Shown piece by piece: positions 1-9,039 of a DNA stretch of 64,000 nt. The notes under the pieces are model-generated. The model saw only the letters and a program-made list of their open reading frames with translations. It was not told the DNA's origin and made no database searches. Source of the stretch: Palsa-461 sp963768185. GTDB taxonomy: Bacteria > Actinomycetota > Acidimicrobiia > Acidimicrobiales > RAAP-2. Position numbers and translations under genes: made by a program. Positions within the stretch are counted from its first letter, which is position 1; the number at the start of each line of letters is the position of its first letter. Where the stretch lies: assembly GCA_963768185.1 (NCBI GenBank), contig CAVYGS010000004.1, positions 806,001 through 870,000 of the forward strand, written 5' to 3'.

Positions 1-1
1 C

Positions 2-817
2 AGCGCCGGGCCGATGGCGCGGACGGCGGCCGACGCCGCGCTGCTCCTGAGCGCCATCGCCGGCGCCGATCCCTCGGACCCCGCGACAGCCGCCGCGGGC
101 GAAGCCGCCGGCGAGCTTGTCGGTGGCCTGGACCAGTCCGCGATGGCTTCGGCCCGGCTGGGGGTGGTGCGGGAGTTCCCGGCGGGAGACGAGGACGGAC
201 GCCAGTGCTACCGCCAGGCCCTCGAGGCCCTTGCCACGACCGGAGCCGAGCTCGTCGATGTCAGCGTGCCGGAGCGGGCGACCAAGTGGGGAGTGGAGTC
301 CGACGAGCTCATGGTGCTGCGCCATGAGTTCGCTCCGGCCGTCGACCGCTATCTGGCGGGCCTCGGTGGCGACCCGCCGATCAGGAGCCTGGCCGAGCTC
401 CAAGCATGGAACGCCGAACACGCCGATGAAGCGCTCAAGTTCCGCCAGGTCCAGGTCGACGCGGCGGTGGCCATCGATCACGGCGCCAACGACGCGGAGT
501 ACCGCGAGGCGCGCCAGCGCGACGTGCTCATGGTCCTGGCCATCTTGGAGGAGGCGCTGTCCGACCGGCTCGAGGCGATCGTCTGCCCGGGCTTCGACTT
601 CTGCGGACTGGCCGCCCGCTCTGGCTGGGCCAGCATCGTGGTGCCTGCCGGCTACACGGCCACGAACCGGCGCCCGGTCGGCCTGATGCTCATCTCGCGG
701 CCCTGGACCGACGCCCGGCTCCTGTCCCTCGCGCACGGTTTCGAGCGGGCCCACCCGGTGCGCCGCCCGCCCTGGGCGATCAACCCGGCTGAGTTCCGGC
801 GCTTCGGTCCCGGCTGA
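2..817 (+). CDS. Amidase-signature family protein, C-terminal part (cut by window edge)
   Basis: The frame is open from the first bases and reads GPMARTAADAALLL, the conserved block that follows the catalytic Ser of amidase-signature enzymes. About 270 residues are present. The Ser-cisSer-Lys triad lies upstream, outside the window. The late block SIVVPAGYTATNRRPVGL near residue 210 is the usual C-terminal substrate-pocket segment. Members hydrolyse amides (amidase, GatA-like, aryl-acylamidase), and the substrate cannot be told from this part. The ABC exporter genes start 60 bases downstream on the same strand. Family call is firm, specific function open. Confidence 0.85.
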   Translation, partial: SAGPMARTAADAALLLSAIAGADPSDPATAAAGEAAGELVGGLDQSAMASARLGVVREFPAGDEDGRQCYRQALEALATTGAELVDVSVPERATKWGVESDELMVLRHEFAPAVDRYLAGLGGDPPIRSLAELQAWNAEHADEALKFRQVQVDAAVAIDHGANDAEYREARQRDVLMVLAILEEALSDRLEAIVCPGFDFCGLAARSGWASIVVPAGYTATNRRPVGLMLISRPWTDARLLSLAHGFERAHPVRRPPWAINPAEFRRFGPG

Positions 818-862
818 GCGCACTCGGTCCGCCGGCCCGTCGAGACGGTGACAGCGGTTCGG

Positions 863-868
863 TAGCTT
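863..868 (+). promoter_or_regulatory. Candidate -10 element TAGCTT
   Basis: TAGCTT sits 8 bases before the GTG start of the ABC ATPase gene, with no Shine-Dalgarno sequence between them. The spacing fits a leaderless transcript. No convincing -35 is visible. It belongs to a set of similar elements in this window (8516, 23000, 37815, 43988, 48561). Confidence 0.35.
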
Positions 869-876
869 GGTCGGCG

Positions 877-1854
877 GTGCCAGCGCATCCCTCCTCGTCG
901 CTTGGCGCGCCCGCGCAACGGCCCGCTGCCCCCGGGGAGCCGGTGATCTCGGCGCGCGGGCTCGCCAAGCAATTCGACGATCTCGTGGCGGTCGACCACA
1001 TCGACTTCGACATCGCGCCTGGCGAGTCGTTCGGCTTCCTCGGCCCCAACGGTGCCGGCAAGACCTCCACCATGCGGATGATCGCCTGCATGTCGCCCAA
1101 GACGGCCGGCGAGCTCCGCGTGCTCGGCATGGACCCCGAGACCAAGGGGCCCGAGATCCGCGCTCGCATCGGCCTGGTGCCCCAGGACGACTCGCTCGAC
1201 CTGCAGCTGACCGTCCTCGACAACCTCATGATTTACGGGCGGTACTTCGACCTGCCGAAGAAGCTCATCCGCGAGCGGGCTGACCGCCTGCTCGAGTTCG
1301 CCCAGCTGAGCGAGCGAGCCCACGACACCGTCGAGCCGCTCTCGGGCGGGATGAAGCGCCGCCTGACGATCGCTCGCGCGCTCATCTCGGAGCCCGACCT
1401 CTTGATCCTCGACGAGCCGACGACGGGGCTCGACCCCCAGGCCCGCCACCTGCTGTGGGATCGGCTCTACCGGCTGAAGAGCCGGGGGGTGACCCTTGTG
1501 ATCACGACCCACTACATGGACGAGGCGGAACAGCTCTGCGACCGCCTCGTGGTCATGGACAAGGGCCGGATCGCCGCGTCGGGCACGCCGGCGGCGCTCA
1601 TCGAGCGCTACTCCACCCGGGAGGTCCTTGAGCTCCGTTTCCTCCCCGACACCTCGCCGCCGGTCGAACGGCTCGACGGCGCCGGGGATCGTGTCGAGGT
1701 CCTGGCCGACCGGGTGTTGGTGTACACCGCAGACGGCGACCACGCGCTGGCCGAGGTCACGGCGCGGGGGATCGCCCCGGTGACCTGGCTGGTGCGCCGC
1801 TCGACGCTCGAGGATGTCTTCTTGTCGCTGACGGGCCGCACGCTGGTCGACTGA
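877..1854 (+). CDS. ABC-2 exporter ATP-binding protein, DrrA-like
   Basis: A 325-residue ATPase that would energise the two permeases encoded next. It shows every nucleotide-binding motif: Walker A GPNGAGKTS at 56-64, Q-loop Gln103, signature LSGGM at 155-159, Walker B LLILDE at 175-180 and H-loop His212. A C-terminal extension of about 100 residues follows the ATPase core, as in DrrA/CcmA-type daunorubicin-resistance transporters. The GTG start gives a 20-residue Pro/Ala-rich lead. The downstream permease starts 13 bases after the stop. The transported compound (drug, lipid or glycolipid) is unknown. Confidence 0.92.
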   Translation: MPAHPSSSLGAPAQRPAAPGEPVISARGLAKQFDDLVAVDHIDFDIAPGESFGFLGPNGAGKTSTMRMIACMSPKTAGELRVLGMDPETKGPEIRARIGLVPQDDSLDLQLTVLDNLMIYGRYFDLPKKLIRERADRLLEFAQLSERAHDTVEPLSGGMKRRLTIARALISEPDLLILDEPTTGLDPQARHLLWDRLYRLKSRGVTLVITTHYMDEAEQLCDRLVVMDKGRIAASGTPAALIERYSTREVLELRFLPDTSPPVERLDGAGDRVEVLADRVLVYTADGDHALAEVTARGIAPVTWLVRRSTLEDVFLSLTGRTLVD

Positions 1855-1867
1855 GGGGGTTCGGGCC

Positions 1868-2686
1868 GTGACGGCCGAATTAGAGACGTGGGGGATCGAC
1901 GAGGCGCAGGGTGCCCGCATGCCGCCGACGCTGCGCGTGCTGCGGTACCACCTCTACACCTACATGCGGACGTGGCGGTCGTCGCTCACGACCAGCTTCC
2001 TCGCTCCCGTTTTGTACCTGGCGGCGATGGGTGTCGGACTCGGGGGGCTGATCAACCACCACGTCGGCACCGTCGACCACGTGAAGTACCTGAGCTTCGT
2101 CGCGCCCGGGCTTCTGGCCGCGAGCGCGATGCAGGTTGCCGCGAGCGACTCCATGTACCCGGTCATGGCGGCCATCAAGTGGATCCGCACCTACTACGCC
2201 ATGCTCGCCACCCCGCTGCGGGTCACCGACGTCCTGCTCGGGCACTTCGCCTGGGTGACCGCTCGGCTCATCCTGACCGCGGTCGCCTACCTGGGCGTCA
2301 TGGCCGCCTTCGGGACGGTGCACTCGCCGCTGGCCGTCGTGGCGATGCCCGTCGCGATCCTCACCGGGCTCGCGTTCTCGTCGGTCATCTCGGCGTTCGC
2401 CGCGACCCAGGAGAACGACCAGGGGTTCGCCACCCTCTCCCGGCTGGGGCTCATCCCGTTGTTCCTCCTCTCGGCGACGTTCTTCCCCCTCACCCAGCTG
2501 CCGGGGTGGATGCACCCCATCGCCTATGCGACCCCGTTGTTCCACGGCGTGGACCTCTGTCGCATGCTCGTCCTCGGTCACGTCGACTGGGCCTCCGCAG
2601 GTTGGGACCTCGCCTATCTCCTCGCGCTGAGCGCGATCGGGGCGTGGCTGTCCCGTCGACTGTTCGAGAAGCGGTTGGTGATCTGA
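1868..2686 (+). CDS. ABC-2 type transporter permease, DrrB-like
   Basis: A 272-residue integral membrane protein with six predicted membrane segments. The block FVAPGLLAASAMQ near residues 77-89 and the ATFFPLTQLPGWM region near 200 are typical of ABC-2 exporter permeases of the DrrB type. GTG start, 13 bases after the ATPase gene. The stop overlaps the next permease's ATG by one base (TGATG), so the three genes are surely co-transcribed. It is homologous to its downstream neighbour, suggesting a heterodimeric permease. Confidence 0.9.
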   Translation: MTAELETWGIDEAQGARMPPTLRVLRYHLYTYMRTWRSSLTTSFLAPVLYLAAMGVGLGGLINHHVGTVDHVKYLSFVAPGLLAASAMQVAASDSMYPVMAAIKWIRTYYAMLATPLRVTDVLLGHFAWVTARLILTAVAYLGVMAAFGTVHSPLAVVAMPVAILTGLAFSSVISAFAATQENDQGFATLSRLGLIPLFLLSATFFPLTQLPGWMHPIAYATPLFHGVDLCRMLVLGHVDWASAGWDLAYLLALSAIGAWLSRRLFEKRLVI

Positions 2687-3531
2687 TGAGCCGATTCCCG
2701 GACCAGCCTGGCCGGCCAGGACTTGTTCGCACCCTCGCCGCCCCGGATCACCCCGCTGGCCCTGCTCGGAATGGGGCGCGCCGCCAAGGTGTTCCAGCGC
2801 AACGTCGTGGTCTACCGGCGTGGATGGAAGTTCCTCGTGTCGGGGTTCTTCGAGCCGTTCTTCTATCTGGTGTCGATCGGGCTGGGCCTGAGCAAGCTCG
2901 TGGGCCCCATCCACGTCGACGGCCACACGTTCTCCTACACGACCTTCGTGGCGCCGGGCCTCCTCGCCGCGTCGGCGATGAACGGCGCGATCTTCGACTG
3001 CACCTTCAAGATCTTCTTCCAACTGAAGATCATGAAGGTCTACGACTCGATGCTCTCGACCCCGCTCGGGCCGGGGGACGTGGCGACCGGCGAGCTCCTG
3101 TGGGCGGTCTTCCGGGGCGCCCTCTACTGCGGCGTCTTCATGTGCGTCATGGCCGGGTTCGGCTACGTCGCGACGCCCTGGGTCGTGCTCTGCTTCCCCG
3201 GATCGATCTTCGTCGGCTTCGCATTCGCCGGGGTCTCGATGGCCGGGACCTCGTACATGCGCAGCTGGCAGGACTTCGACTTCGTGTTCCTCGCCGCGCT
3301 GCCGTTGTTCTTGTTCTCGGCGACCTTCTACCCGCTGTCGGTGTACCCGGGCTGGCTGCAGGGGGTCGTCCGGTGCACGCCGCTGTACCAGGCGGTCGCC
3401 CTGCTCGCGGGGCATGGATCTCGGGCTGTTCAACTGGTCCCTTCTCGGGCACCTCGCGCTACCTGCTCGTGATGGGCGCGGCCGGCCTGTGGGTGACCAG
3501 TCGGCGCCTCGCCCGTCTGGTGCTGCCGTAG
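2686..3531 (+). CDS. ABC-2 type transporter permease, second subunit (frame-broken)
   Basis: Second permease of the exporter, about 280 residues after repair. The ATG overlaps the previous stop (TGATG). The protein runs through three frames: the N-terminus, then ITPLALLGMGRAAKVF onward from about 2725, then MDLGLFNWSLLGHLA near 3414, then YLLVMGAAGLWVTSRR ending at 3531. Each switch equals one extra base, near 2715-2725, near 3408 and near 3452. The family block FVAPGLLAASAMNGAIFD aligns with the first permease. No in-frame stop occurs apart from the shifts, so sequence errors are likelier than decay. Confidence 0.8.
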   Translation: MSRFPDQPGRPGLVRTLAAPDHPAGPARNGARRQGVPAQRRGLPAWMEVPRVGVLRAVLLSGVDRAGPEQARGPHPRRRPHVLLHDLRGAGPPRRVGDERRDLRLHLQDLLPTEDHEGLRLDALDPARAGGRGDRRAPVGGLPGRPLLRRLHVRHGRVRLRRDALGRALLPRIDLRRLRIRRGLDGRDLVHAQLAGLRLRVPRRAAVVLVLGDLLPAVGVPGLAAGGRPVHAAVPGGRPARGAWISGCSTGPFSGTSRYLLVMGAAGLWVTSRRLARLVLP

Positions 3532-3632
3532 CCGGCGCGGTCAGACGGATCCACCAGACCCGCAGCGCGTCGAGCGTTGGCGCCCGCGCCGCACCCGGTG
3601 GAATCTGGGTCGGCCGCGGGTCGGGGAGGGAC

Positions 3633-4411
3633 ATGGAACTGGAGCTCGAAGGCAAGGTTGTGGTGGTCACGGGCGGCTCGAACGGCCTCGGTCGGGCGCT
3701 CTGCCTCCGCCTGGCGTCCGAGCGCGCCCGCGTGGCGTTCTGTGGTCGCGACGAGGAGCGGATCGAGGTGACTCGGACGGAGGTCGAAGCGCTGGGCGGC
3801 GAGGTGCTCGCCACGCGCGCCGATGTCACCAAGGCCGCGGACCTCGCCCGTTTCGTGGACGCGACCCTGGAGCGCTGGGGCCGGATCGACGGCCTCGTCA
3901 ACAACGCCGGCCAGAGTGCCGGCAAGCCGCTCGTGGACATCAGCGACGAGGAGTGGGAGGCCGACATCTCCCTCAAGCTGTATGCGGCGGCCCGGCTGTG
4001 CCGGCGGACGATGGAGCACCTGGCGGTCCGGGGCGGCTCGATCGTGAACGTCCTGGCGATCGGCGGGAAGACGCCCGGTGCCTCCTCGATGCCGTCCTCG
4101 GTGTCGCGCGCGGCGGGGATGGCGCTCACCAAGGCGCTGTCCAAGGAGGCCGGTCCGCACGGCGTGCGGGTGAACGCGGTCCTGATCGGGCTGATCGAGA
4201 GCGGCCAGTGGGAGCGGCGCGCCGATTCGAGCGGGACCCCGGTCGAGCAGCTCTACGAGACCATGGCCAAGAACTCGGGCATCCCGCTCGGGCGGGTCGG
4301 CCGGGCCGAGGAGTTCGCCGACCTCGTCGCGTTCCTCCTGTCGCCCGCGCGCCGGGTACGTGACCGGGCACCGCCATCAACATCGACGGCGGGCTCAGCG
4401 CGGTGGTCTGA
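3633..4411 (+). CDS. SDR-family oxidoreductase (frame-broken near the C-terminus)
   Basis: Short-chain dehydrogenase/reductase of about 258 residues after repair. The nucleotide-binding motif TGGSNGLG is at residues 12-19 and NNAG near 90. The usual catalytic Tyr-x-x-x-Lys is replaced: the helix reads SSMPSSVSRAAGMALTKA, so the Tyr position is Ser and the Lys position is Arg. That is unusual and could mean altered or lost catalysis. Near 4352 and 4368 two extra bases interrupt the ending, which repairs to GYVTGTAINIDGGLSAVV and a stop at 4409-4411. The start has a clear purine-rich ribosome site (GGGGAGGGAC). The next gene begins five bases later. Confidence 0.82.
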
Positions 4412-4415
4412 CGCG

Positions 4416-6251
4416 ATGGCCGAGCTCGCGGAGGCGCTGGCGCCACTGCAGGGGACGGTGGTCTCGGTCGCGGTGTCCGAGGGGGACGCCGTCGCCGAGG
4501 GCCAGGCGCTCGTCGTCCTCGAGTCCATGAAGATGGAGCACGTCGTCGTCGCCTCGAGCGCGGGGACGGTCCGGGGGATCGGTCGCAACCCCGGGGACAC
4601 GGTCGAGAAGGGCGACCCGCTCGTCACGATCGAGCTTGGCGAGGTCGCCGATGTGCGGGCCGACGTCGACCGACCGCCGCGCCACGGCGGAATCCGGCCG
4701 GAGCTCGCCGAGCTGATGACGCGGCGCGACGCGCTGCGCGACGAGAGCCGGCCCGAGGCGATGGCCCGGCGGCACGGGACCGGCCATCGCAGCGCCCGGG
4801 AGAACCTGGCCGACCTGTGCGATGAGGGCTCCTTCGTCGAGTACGGCGGGTTCGTCGTGGCGGCCCAGCGCCGCCGGCGCTCCGTCGAGGAGCTCATCGA
4901 GCGGACCCCCGGCGACGGCCTGGTGGCGGGGCTCGGCCACGGTCAACGCCGAGCGGTTCGGGCCGCGAGGCGGCCCGCTGCGCGGTCCTGTCCTACGACT
5001 ACACCGTGCTCGCCGGCACCCAGGGCTTCATGAACCACCGGAAGAAGGACCGGTTGTTCGACGTGATCGAGCGGCTGCGTCTGCCGGTCGTGCTGTTCGC
5101 CGAGGGCGGTGGGGGCCGGCCCGGCGACACCGACGGCGCGTCGGTGAGCGGGCTCGAGACCGAGGCGTTCGCCGCGCTTTGCCCGCCTCAGCGGGCTCGT
5201 TCCGATGGTCGGAGTGGTCGGCGGTCGCTGCTTCGCCGGGAACGCGGCACTCCTCGGCTGCTGCGACGTGGTCATCGCGACCGCCGACACCAACCTCGGG
5301 ATGGGCGGGCCGGCGATGATCGAGGGGGGCGGGCTCGGGGTCTTCCCGCCCGAAGCGATCGGGCCGATGTCGGTCCAGGTGCCCAACGGCGTGGTGGACG
5401 TGGCCGTCGCCGACGACGCCGAGGCGGTCGCGGTGGCGCGGCGGTACCTGTCGTACTTCCAGGGGCCGCTGGCCGAGTGGTCGTGTGCCGACCAGGAGCT
5501 CCTCCGGGCGTGCGTCCCCGAGGACCGCCGGCGTGTCTACGACGTCCACGCGGTCATCGAGCTGCTGGCCGACACCGGCTCGGTGCTCGAGCTGCGGCCC
5601 GAGTACGGGCCGGGGATGGTCACCGCGCTCTGCCGCCTGGAGGGCCGGCCGGTGGGCATCGTGGCCAACAACCCGATGCACCTCGCCGGGGCGATCGACG
5701 CGGTCGGCGCCAACAAGGCGGCGCGGTTCCTCCAGCTCTGCGACGCGCACGACGTCGCGGTCGTCTATCTCTGCGACACGCCGGGCTTCATGGTTGGCCC
5801 CGACGCCGAGGAGGCCGCCCTCGTGCGCCACGCCGGCCGGCTCTTCGTGGTCGGCGCGAGCATCACGGTGCCGTTCTGCACGGTCGTGCTGCGCAAGGGC
5901 TACGGACTGGGCGCCCAGGCGATGGCCGGTGGCAGCTTCCGGGAGCCGCTCTGGATCGGGTCGTGGCCGACCGGAGAGTTCGGCGGCATGGGGCTCGAAG
6001 GCGCCGTGCGCCTGGGCTATCGGCGGGAGCTCGAGGCGGTCGAGAACCCAAAAGAGCGCGAGGCGCTGTTCGAGACGATGGTCCAGCGCTCCTATGCGAG
6101 CGGCAAGGCGCTCAACGTGGCCACCCATTTCGAGGTCGATGACGTGATCGACCCGGCCGAGACCCGCCAGCGCCTGTGCGCCGTGTTCGCGGCGGCGCCG
6201 CCGGTCCCGGAGCGCACCGGCAAGAAGCGCCCGGTCGTGGACCCCTGGTGA
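4416..6251 (+). CDS. Biotinyl-carboxyltransferase fusion protein of an acyl-CoA carboxylase (frame-broken)
   Basis: About 610 residues after repair. Residues 7-75 form a biotinyl domain with the attachment motif ESMKM, Lys39. The rest is an acyl-CoA carboxyltransferase of the PccB/AccD type, with GGGGRPGDTD, the GIVANNPMHLAGAID block and CDTPGFMVG. It would move CO2 from biotin to an acyl-CoA. No biotin carboxylase is encoded beside it, so that subunit must lie elsewhere. Extra bases near 4938, 4963 and 5180 break the frame three times. All other blocks are intact, which argues for sequence error. The substrate acyl-CoA is unknown. Confidence 0.85.
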
Positions 6252-6373
6252 GTCGCCCGCAATTGGCCGTTGTCGGCGCGGGTGCCAGGGGATAGCGTCG
6301 TGCTCCGCCGGGGGCCGGCCCGTGGGCCGCACCGGTTGGAGTTTGCTGGGATCGGGGGGTTCCTCGGGCGTCG

Positions 6374-6408
6374 CCTCGGGGAGCGGGCGCTATCGCCGCT
6401 CCCCGAGG
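6374..6408. terminator. Strong hairpin between convergent genes
   Basis: An 11-base perfect inverted repeat, CCTCGGGGAGC and its complement GCTCCCCGAGG, with an inner GGCG/CGCC pair and a CTAT loop. It contains the stop codon of the minus-strand FMN oxidase and faces the end of the plus-strand carboxylase gene. There is no long T-run, so it may be a factor-assisted or bidirectional terminator. Confidence 0.4.
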
Positions 6409-7502
6409 CGCTCGTCCACTCGTCCCACCATCGAGCGATCGATCGCCCCCAGCTCCACGGCGCCGCACAACGCCATGACCCGCTCCACCTCGGCGCCGAA
6501 GGTGTTCAGGAGATTCTCGACGCCCTCGGCCCCGCCGGTGGCGAGGGCCCAGAGCACCGGCCGTCCGATCAGCACGCCGTCTGCTCCGAGCGCGATGGCC
6601 TTCACCACGTCGGCGGCGCGCCGGATGCCGCCGTCGACGTAGACCTCGATGCGCCCGCCGACTGCGTCGGCCACCTCGCGCAACGCGAACGCGCCGGGCG
6701 GCGCGTCGTCGAGCTGACGTCCCCCGTGGTTGGACACGACCACGGCCGCCGCTCCGGCCTCGGCGCAGCGCAGCGCGTCGTCGGCCCGGCACAACCCCTT
6801 CACGACGACCGGGAGGCCCGAGAGCTCCCCGAGCCAGGCGATGTCGTCGACGCTGAGCGCCGGGTCGAAGTCGCTCACGACCTGCTCGATGAAGCCCGAG
6901 ACGCCCCCTCGGGCGCTGGCCGGATCGGCGAGGTTCGGGAGCGACAGTGTGTCGGGGAGCCGGACCCCCTGCTCGGCCTCGCGCGTCCGCACCCCCGAGA
7001 CGGGCAGGTCGACGGTGAAGACCAGCGCGCGATACCCGGCGGCGGCCGCCCGCTGCACCATCTCGGCGGTCCGCCCCCGGTCCTTCAAGATGTACACCTG
7101 CATGAGCAGGACCCCGTCGGGGGCCGCCGCCGCCACCTCCTCGAGGTCGCAGGTGCTGAGGCTCGAGAGCACGAACGCCGCGCCGGCCGCCGACGCGCCC
7201 CGGACCGTCGCCACCTCGCCTTCGGGATGGGCCATCTTGTGGAGCGCGGTCGGGGCGACCACGACCGGGAGGGAGACGGATCCGCCGAGCACCGAGGCCG
7301 CCGTCGACACCGTGGACACGTCGACCAGCACCCGTGGGAACAGCCGGAACTCGGACCACGCTTCGACGTTCTCGGTGAGCAGACGCTCGCGTTCGGCGCC
7401 GCCCGAGTAGTACGCCCAGGCCATCGGGTCGAGCGCGTCCCTGGCTCGTGCTTCGAGCGCTTTGAGGTCCAGATAGAGGGGGCGTTCGTGCCCGTCGGTC
7501 AC
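6390..7502 (-). CDS. FMN-dependent alpha-hydroxy-acid oxidase/dehydrogenase
   Basis: A 370-residue TIM-barrel flavoprotein of the glycolate oxidase/lactate dehydrogenase family, oxidising L-2-hydroxy acids. The active-site block SNHGGRQLD places catalytic His259 and Arg262, with Lys235 in VVVKG, the phosphate-binding VYVDGGIRR at 287-295 and IGRP at 312-315. The N-terminal YYSGGAERE is also typical. The ATG overlaps the stop of the upstream quinone oxidoreductase by four bases, so the two form an operon. The exact substrate (lactate, glycolate, mandelate or a longer hydroxy acid) cannot be read from sequence. Confidence 0.92.
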   Translation of the reverse strand: MTDGHERPLYLDLKALEARARDALDPMAWAYYSGGAERERLLTENVEAWSEFRLFPRVLVDVSTVSTAASVLGGSVSLPVVVAPTALHKMAHPEGEVATVRGASAAGAAFVLSSLSTCDLEEVAAAAPDGVLLMQVYILKDRGRTAEMVQRAAAAGYRALVFTVDLPVSGVRTREAEQGVRLPDTLSLPNLADPASARGGVSGFIEQVVSDFDPALSVDDIAWLGELSGLPVVVKGLCRADDALRCAEAGAAAVVVSNHGGRQLDDAPPGAFALREVADAVGGRIEVYVDGGIRRAADVVKAIALGADGVLIGRPVLWALATGGAEGVENLLNTFGAEVERVMALCGAVELGAIDRSMVGRVDERLGERR

Positions 7503-8443
7503 GGCCGCACCAGCACGACCTTGCCCAGCTTGCTCCCGGCCTCGAACCGCTCGTAGGCGCGCTCGACTTCGGCGAAGGAGAAGGTGTCACAGACCGGGAC
7601 GCGCAGCCTCCCGGCGGCGAGGTTGGGGAGCACGTGGCGCCGCACGCCCTCGACGACCATGGCCTTGGCGGTGCGGTCCCGCGCCCGGAGCGTCGACCCC
7701 GAGATCCGCGCCCGCAACCCCATCAGCTGGCCAAGGTTGAACTCGACCTGGCCGCCGCTGCCGATGCCGATCACGACGATGCGGCCGCCGGGCGCCAGCG
7801 CGCCGAGGGCAGCCGGGAAGCTCGCCGCCCCCACCAGCTCGAGGACGACGTCATAGGGCCCTCGGGTCGGCACCTCCTCGGGTGCGATCACCTCGTCGGC
7901 GCCGAGCCCGGCGACCTCGTCGCGACGCCCGGGGTTGCGGACCGAAGCGACCACGACGGATCCGGCCACGTGGGCGAGCTGCAGCGCCGCCGTCCCGACG
8001 CCCCCGGCGCTGCCGGTGACCAGCAGGCGCTCCCCGGCGCCCAGCCCGGCCTGGGAGAACAGCGCGTCGAAGGCGGTGCAGAACGTCTCGGGGAACCCAC
8101 CGGCCTCGGGCCATCCCAGGCCGTCGGGCACCCTCAGCGCGTGCGCCTCGTCGACCACGCAGGACTCGGCCTGCCCGCCCCCGCCGACGATGCCCATGAC
8201 GCGGTCGCCGACGGCGAAGCGCGAGACCTGGCGGCCGACCGCAACGACCTCACCGGCCATCTCGAGCCCGGGCACGTGGGCGGGCGAGCCCGGTGGGGAC
8301 GGGTAGCCGCCGCGGCGCTGCATCATGTCGGCCCCGTTGAGCCCGGCCGCCCGCACCTCGACCAACAGCTCGGTGTCCCCGGCCGTCGGGTCGGGCTGCT
8401 CTTCCCAGCGCAGCACCCCGCCGTCGATCACCACCGCGCGCAC
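7499..8443 (-). CDS. Zinc-independent quinone oxidoreductase-like MDR protein
   Basis: Medium-chain dehydrogenase/reductase of the quinone oxidoreductase (QOR/PIG3) group, about 314 residues. Landmarks are RAAGLNGADMMQRRG near 35, the PGLEMAGEVVAVG block and the NADPH-binding VTGSAGGVGTAALQLA near 145. The structural zinc cysteines are absent, as expected for this group. I chose the GTG start at 8443 (VRAVVIDGG), because the further upstream residues do not look like family sequence. The stop overlaps the FMN oxidase ATG, giving a two-gene redox operon. Likely role: NADPH-dependent reduction of quinones or enones. Confidence 0.87.
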   Translation of the reverse strand: MRAVVIDGGVLRWEEQPDPTAGDTELLVEVRAAGLNGADMMQRRGGYPSPPGSPAHVPGLEMAGEVVAVGRQVSRFAVGDRVMGIVGGGGQAESCVVDEAHALRVPDGLGWPEAGGFPETFCTAFDALFSQAGLGAGERLLVTGSAGGVGTAALQLAHVAGSVVVASVRNPGRRDEVAGLGADEVIAPEEVPTRGPYDVVLELVGAASFPAALGALAPGGRIVVIGIGSGGQVEFNLGQLMGLRARISGSTLRARDRTAKAMVVEGVRRHVLPNLAAGRLRVPVCDTFSFAEVERAYERFEAGSKLGKVVLVRP

Positions 8444-8515
8444 GGCCCGACCTTTGCCGATCCCGATGCCCCGCGCCAACGCCGGATCCGACGAACCGCC
8501 ATTCCAGCAATCCAT

Positions 8516-8521
8516 TAGGGT
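8516..8521 (+). promoter_or_regulatory. Candidate -10 element TAGGGT
   Basis: TAGGGT lies 7 bases before the glutathione peroxidase ATG with no ribosome site in between, again suggesting a leaderless transcript. No clear -35. Confidence 0.35.
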
Positions 8522-8528
8522 GCCGCAC

Positions 8529-9017
8529 ATGGCGCTCTATGACATCCCCATTGCAACGCTCGACGGCAACGACTCGTCGCTCGCTCCCTACGAGGGCAAG
8601 GCCCTCCTGCTGGTGAACGTGGCCTCCAAGTGCGGCCTCACCCCCCAGTACGCCGGTCTCGAGAACCTGCAGAAGACCTATGGCGACAAGGGCTTCAGCG
8701 TGCTCGGGTTCCCCTGCAACCAGTTCGGGGGCCAGGAGCCCGGCTCCTCCGAGGAGATCGCCGAGTTCTGCTCGACCAACTACGGCGTGTCCTTCCCGCT
8801 CTTCGAGAAGATCGACGTCAACGGCCAGAACCGCCACCCGATCTACGCGGAGCTGACCCAGACGGCTGACGCCGAGGGCAAGGCCGGCGACATCTTGTGG
8901 AACTTCGAGAAGTTCCTCGTCGCCCCCTCGGGCGAGGTGGTGGCGCGGTTCCGTCCGCAGACCGCGCCCGAGGATCCCGCGCTCGTCGACGCGATCGCGG
9001 CGAACCTCCCCGCCTGA
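8529..9017 (+). CDS. Glutathione peroxidase-family thiol peroxidase
   Basis: A 162-residue peroxidase that reduces hydrogen or lipid peroxides, probably using thioredoxin or mycothiol rather than glutathione in an actinobacterium (inference). The catalytic block NVASKCGLTPQY gives peroxidatic Cys35, FPCNQFGGQEPG gives the second Cys and the catalytic Gln, and WNFEKFLV gives Trp124 and Asn125. Cys replaces selenocysteine. The start at 8529 yields MALYDIPI, the normal family N-terminus. It is divergent from the quinone oxidoreductase/FMN oxidase pair, with about 85 bases between. Confidence 0.94.
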   Translation: MALYDIPIATLDGNDSSLAPYEGKALLLVNVASKCGLTPQYAGLENLQKTYGDKGFSVLGFPCNQFGGQEPGSSEEIAEFCSTNYGVSFPLFEKIDVNGQNRHPIYAELTQTADAEGKAGDILWNFEKFLVAPSGEVVARFRPQTAPEDPALVDAIAANLPA

Positions 9018-9039
9018 GCGTCCGACCCGTCCCCTCGAG

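Noticed and set aside
1880..4144. Minus-strand open frame of about 750 codons opposite the ABC permeases and SDR
   Set aside because: Composition is that of a GC-rich shadow; the plus strand carries recognisable families throughout.
6293..6298. TAGCGT as a promoter element
   Set aside because: No plus-strand gene follows; it lies between convergent genes.
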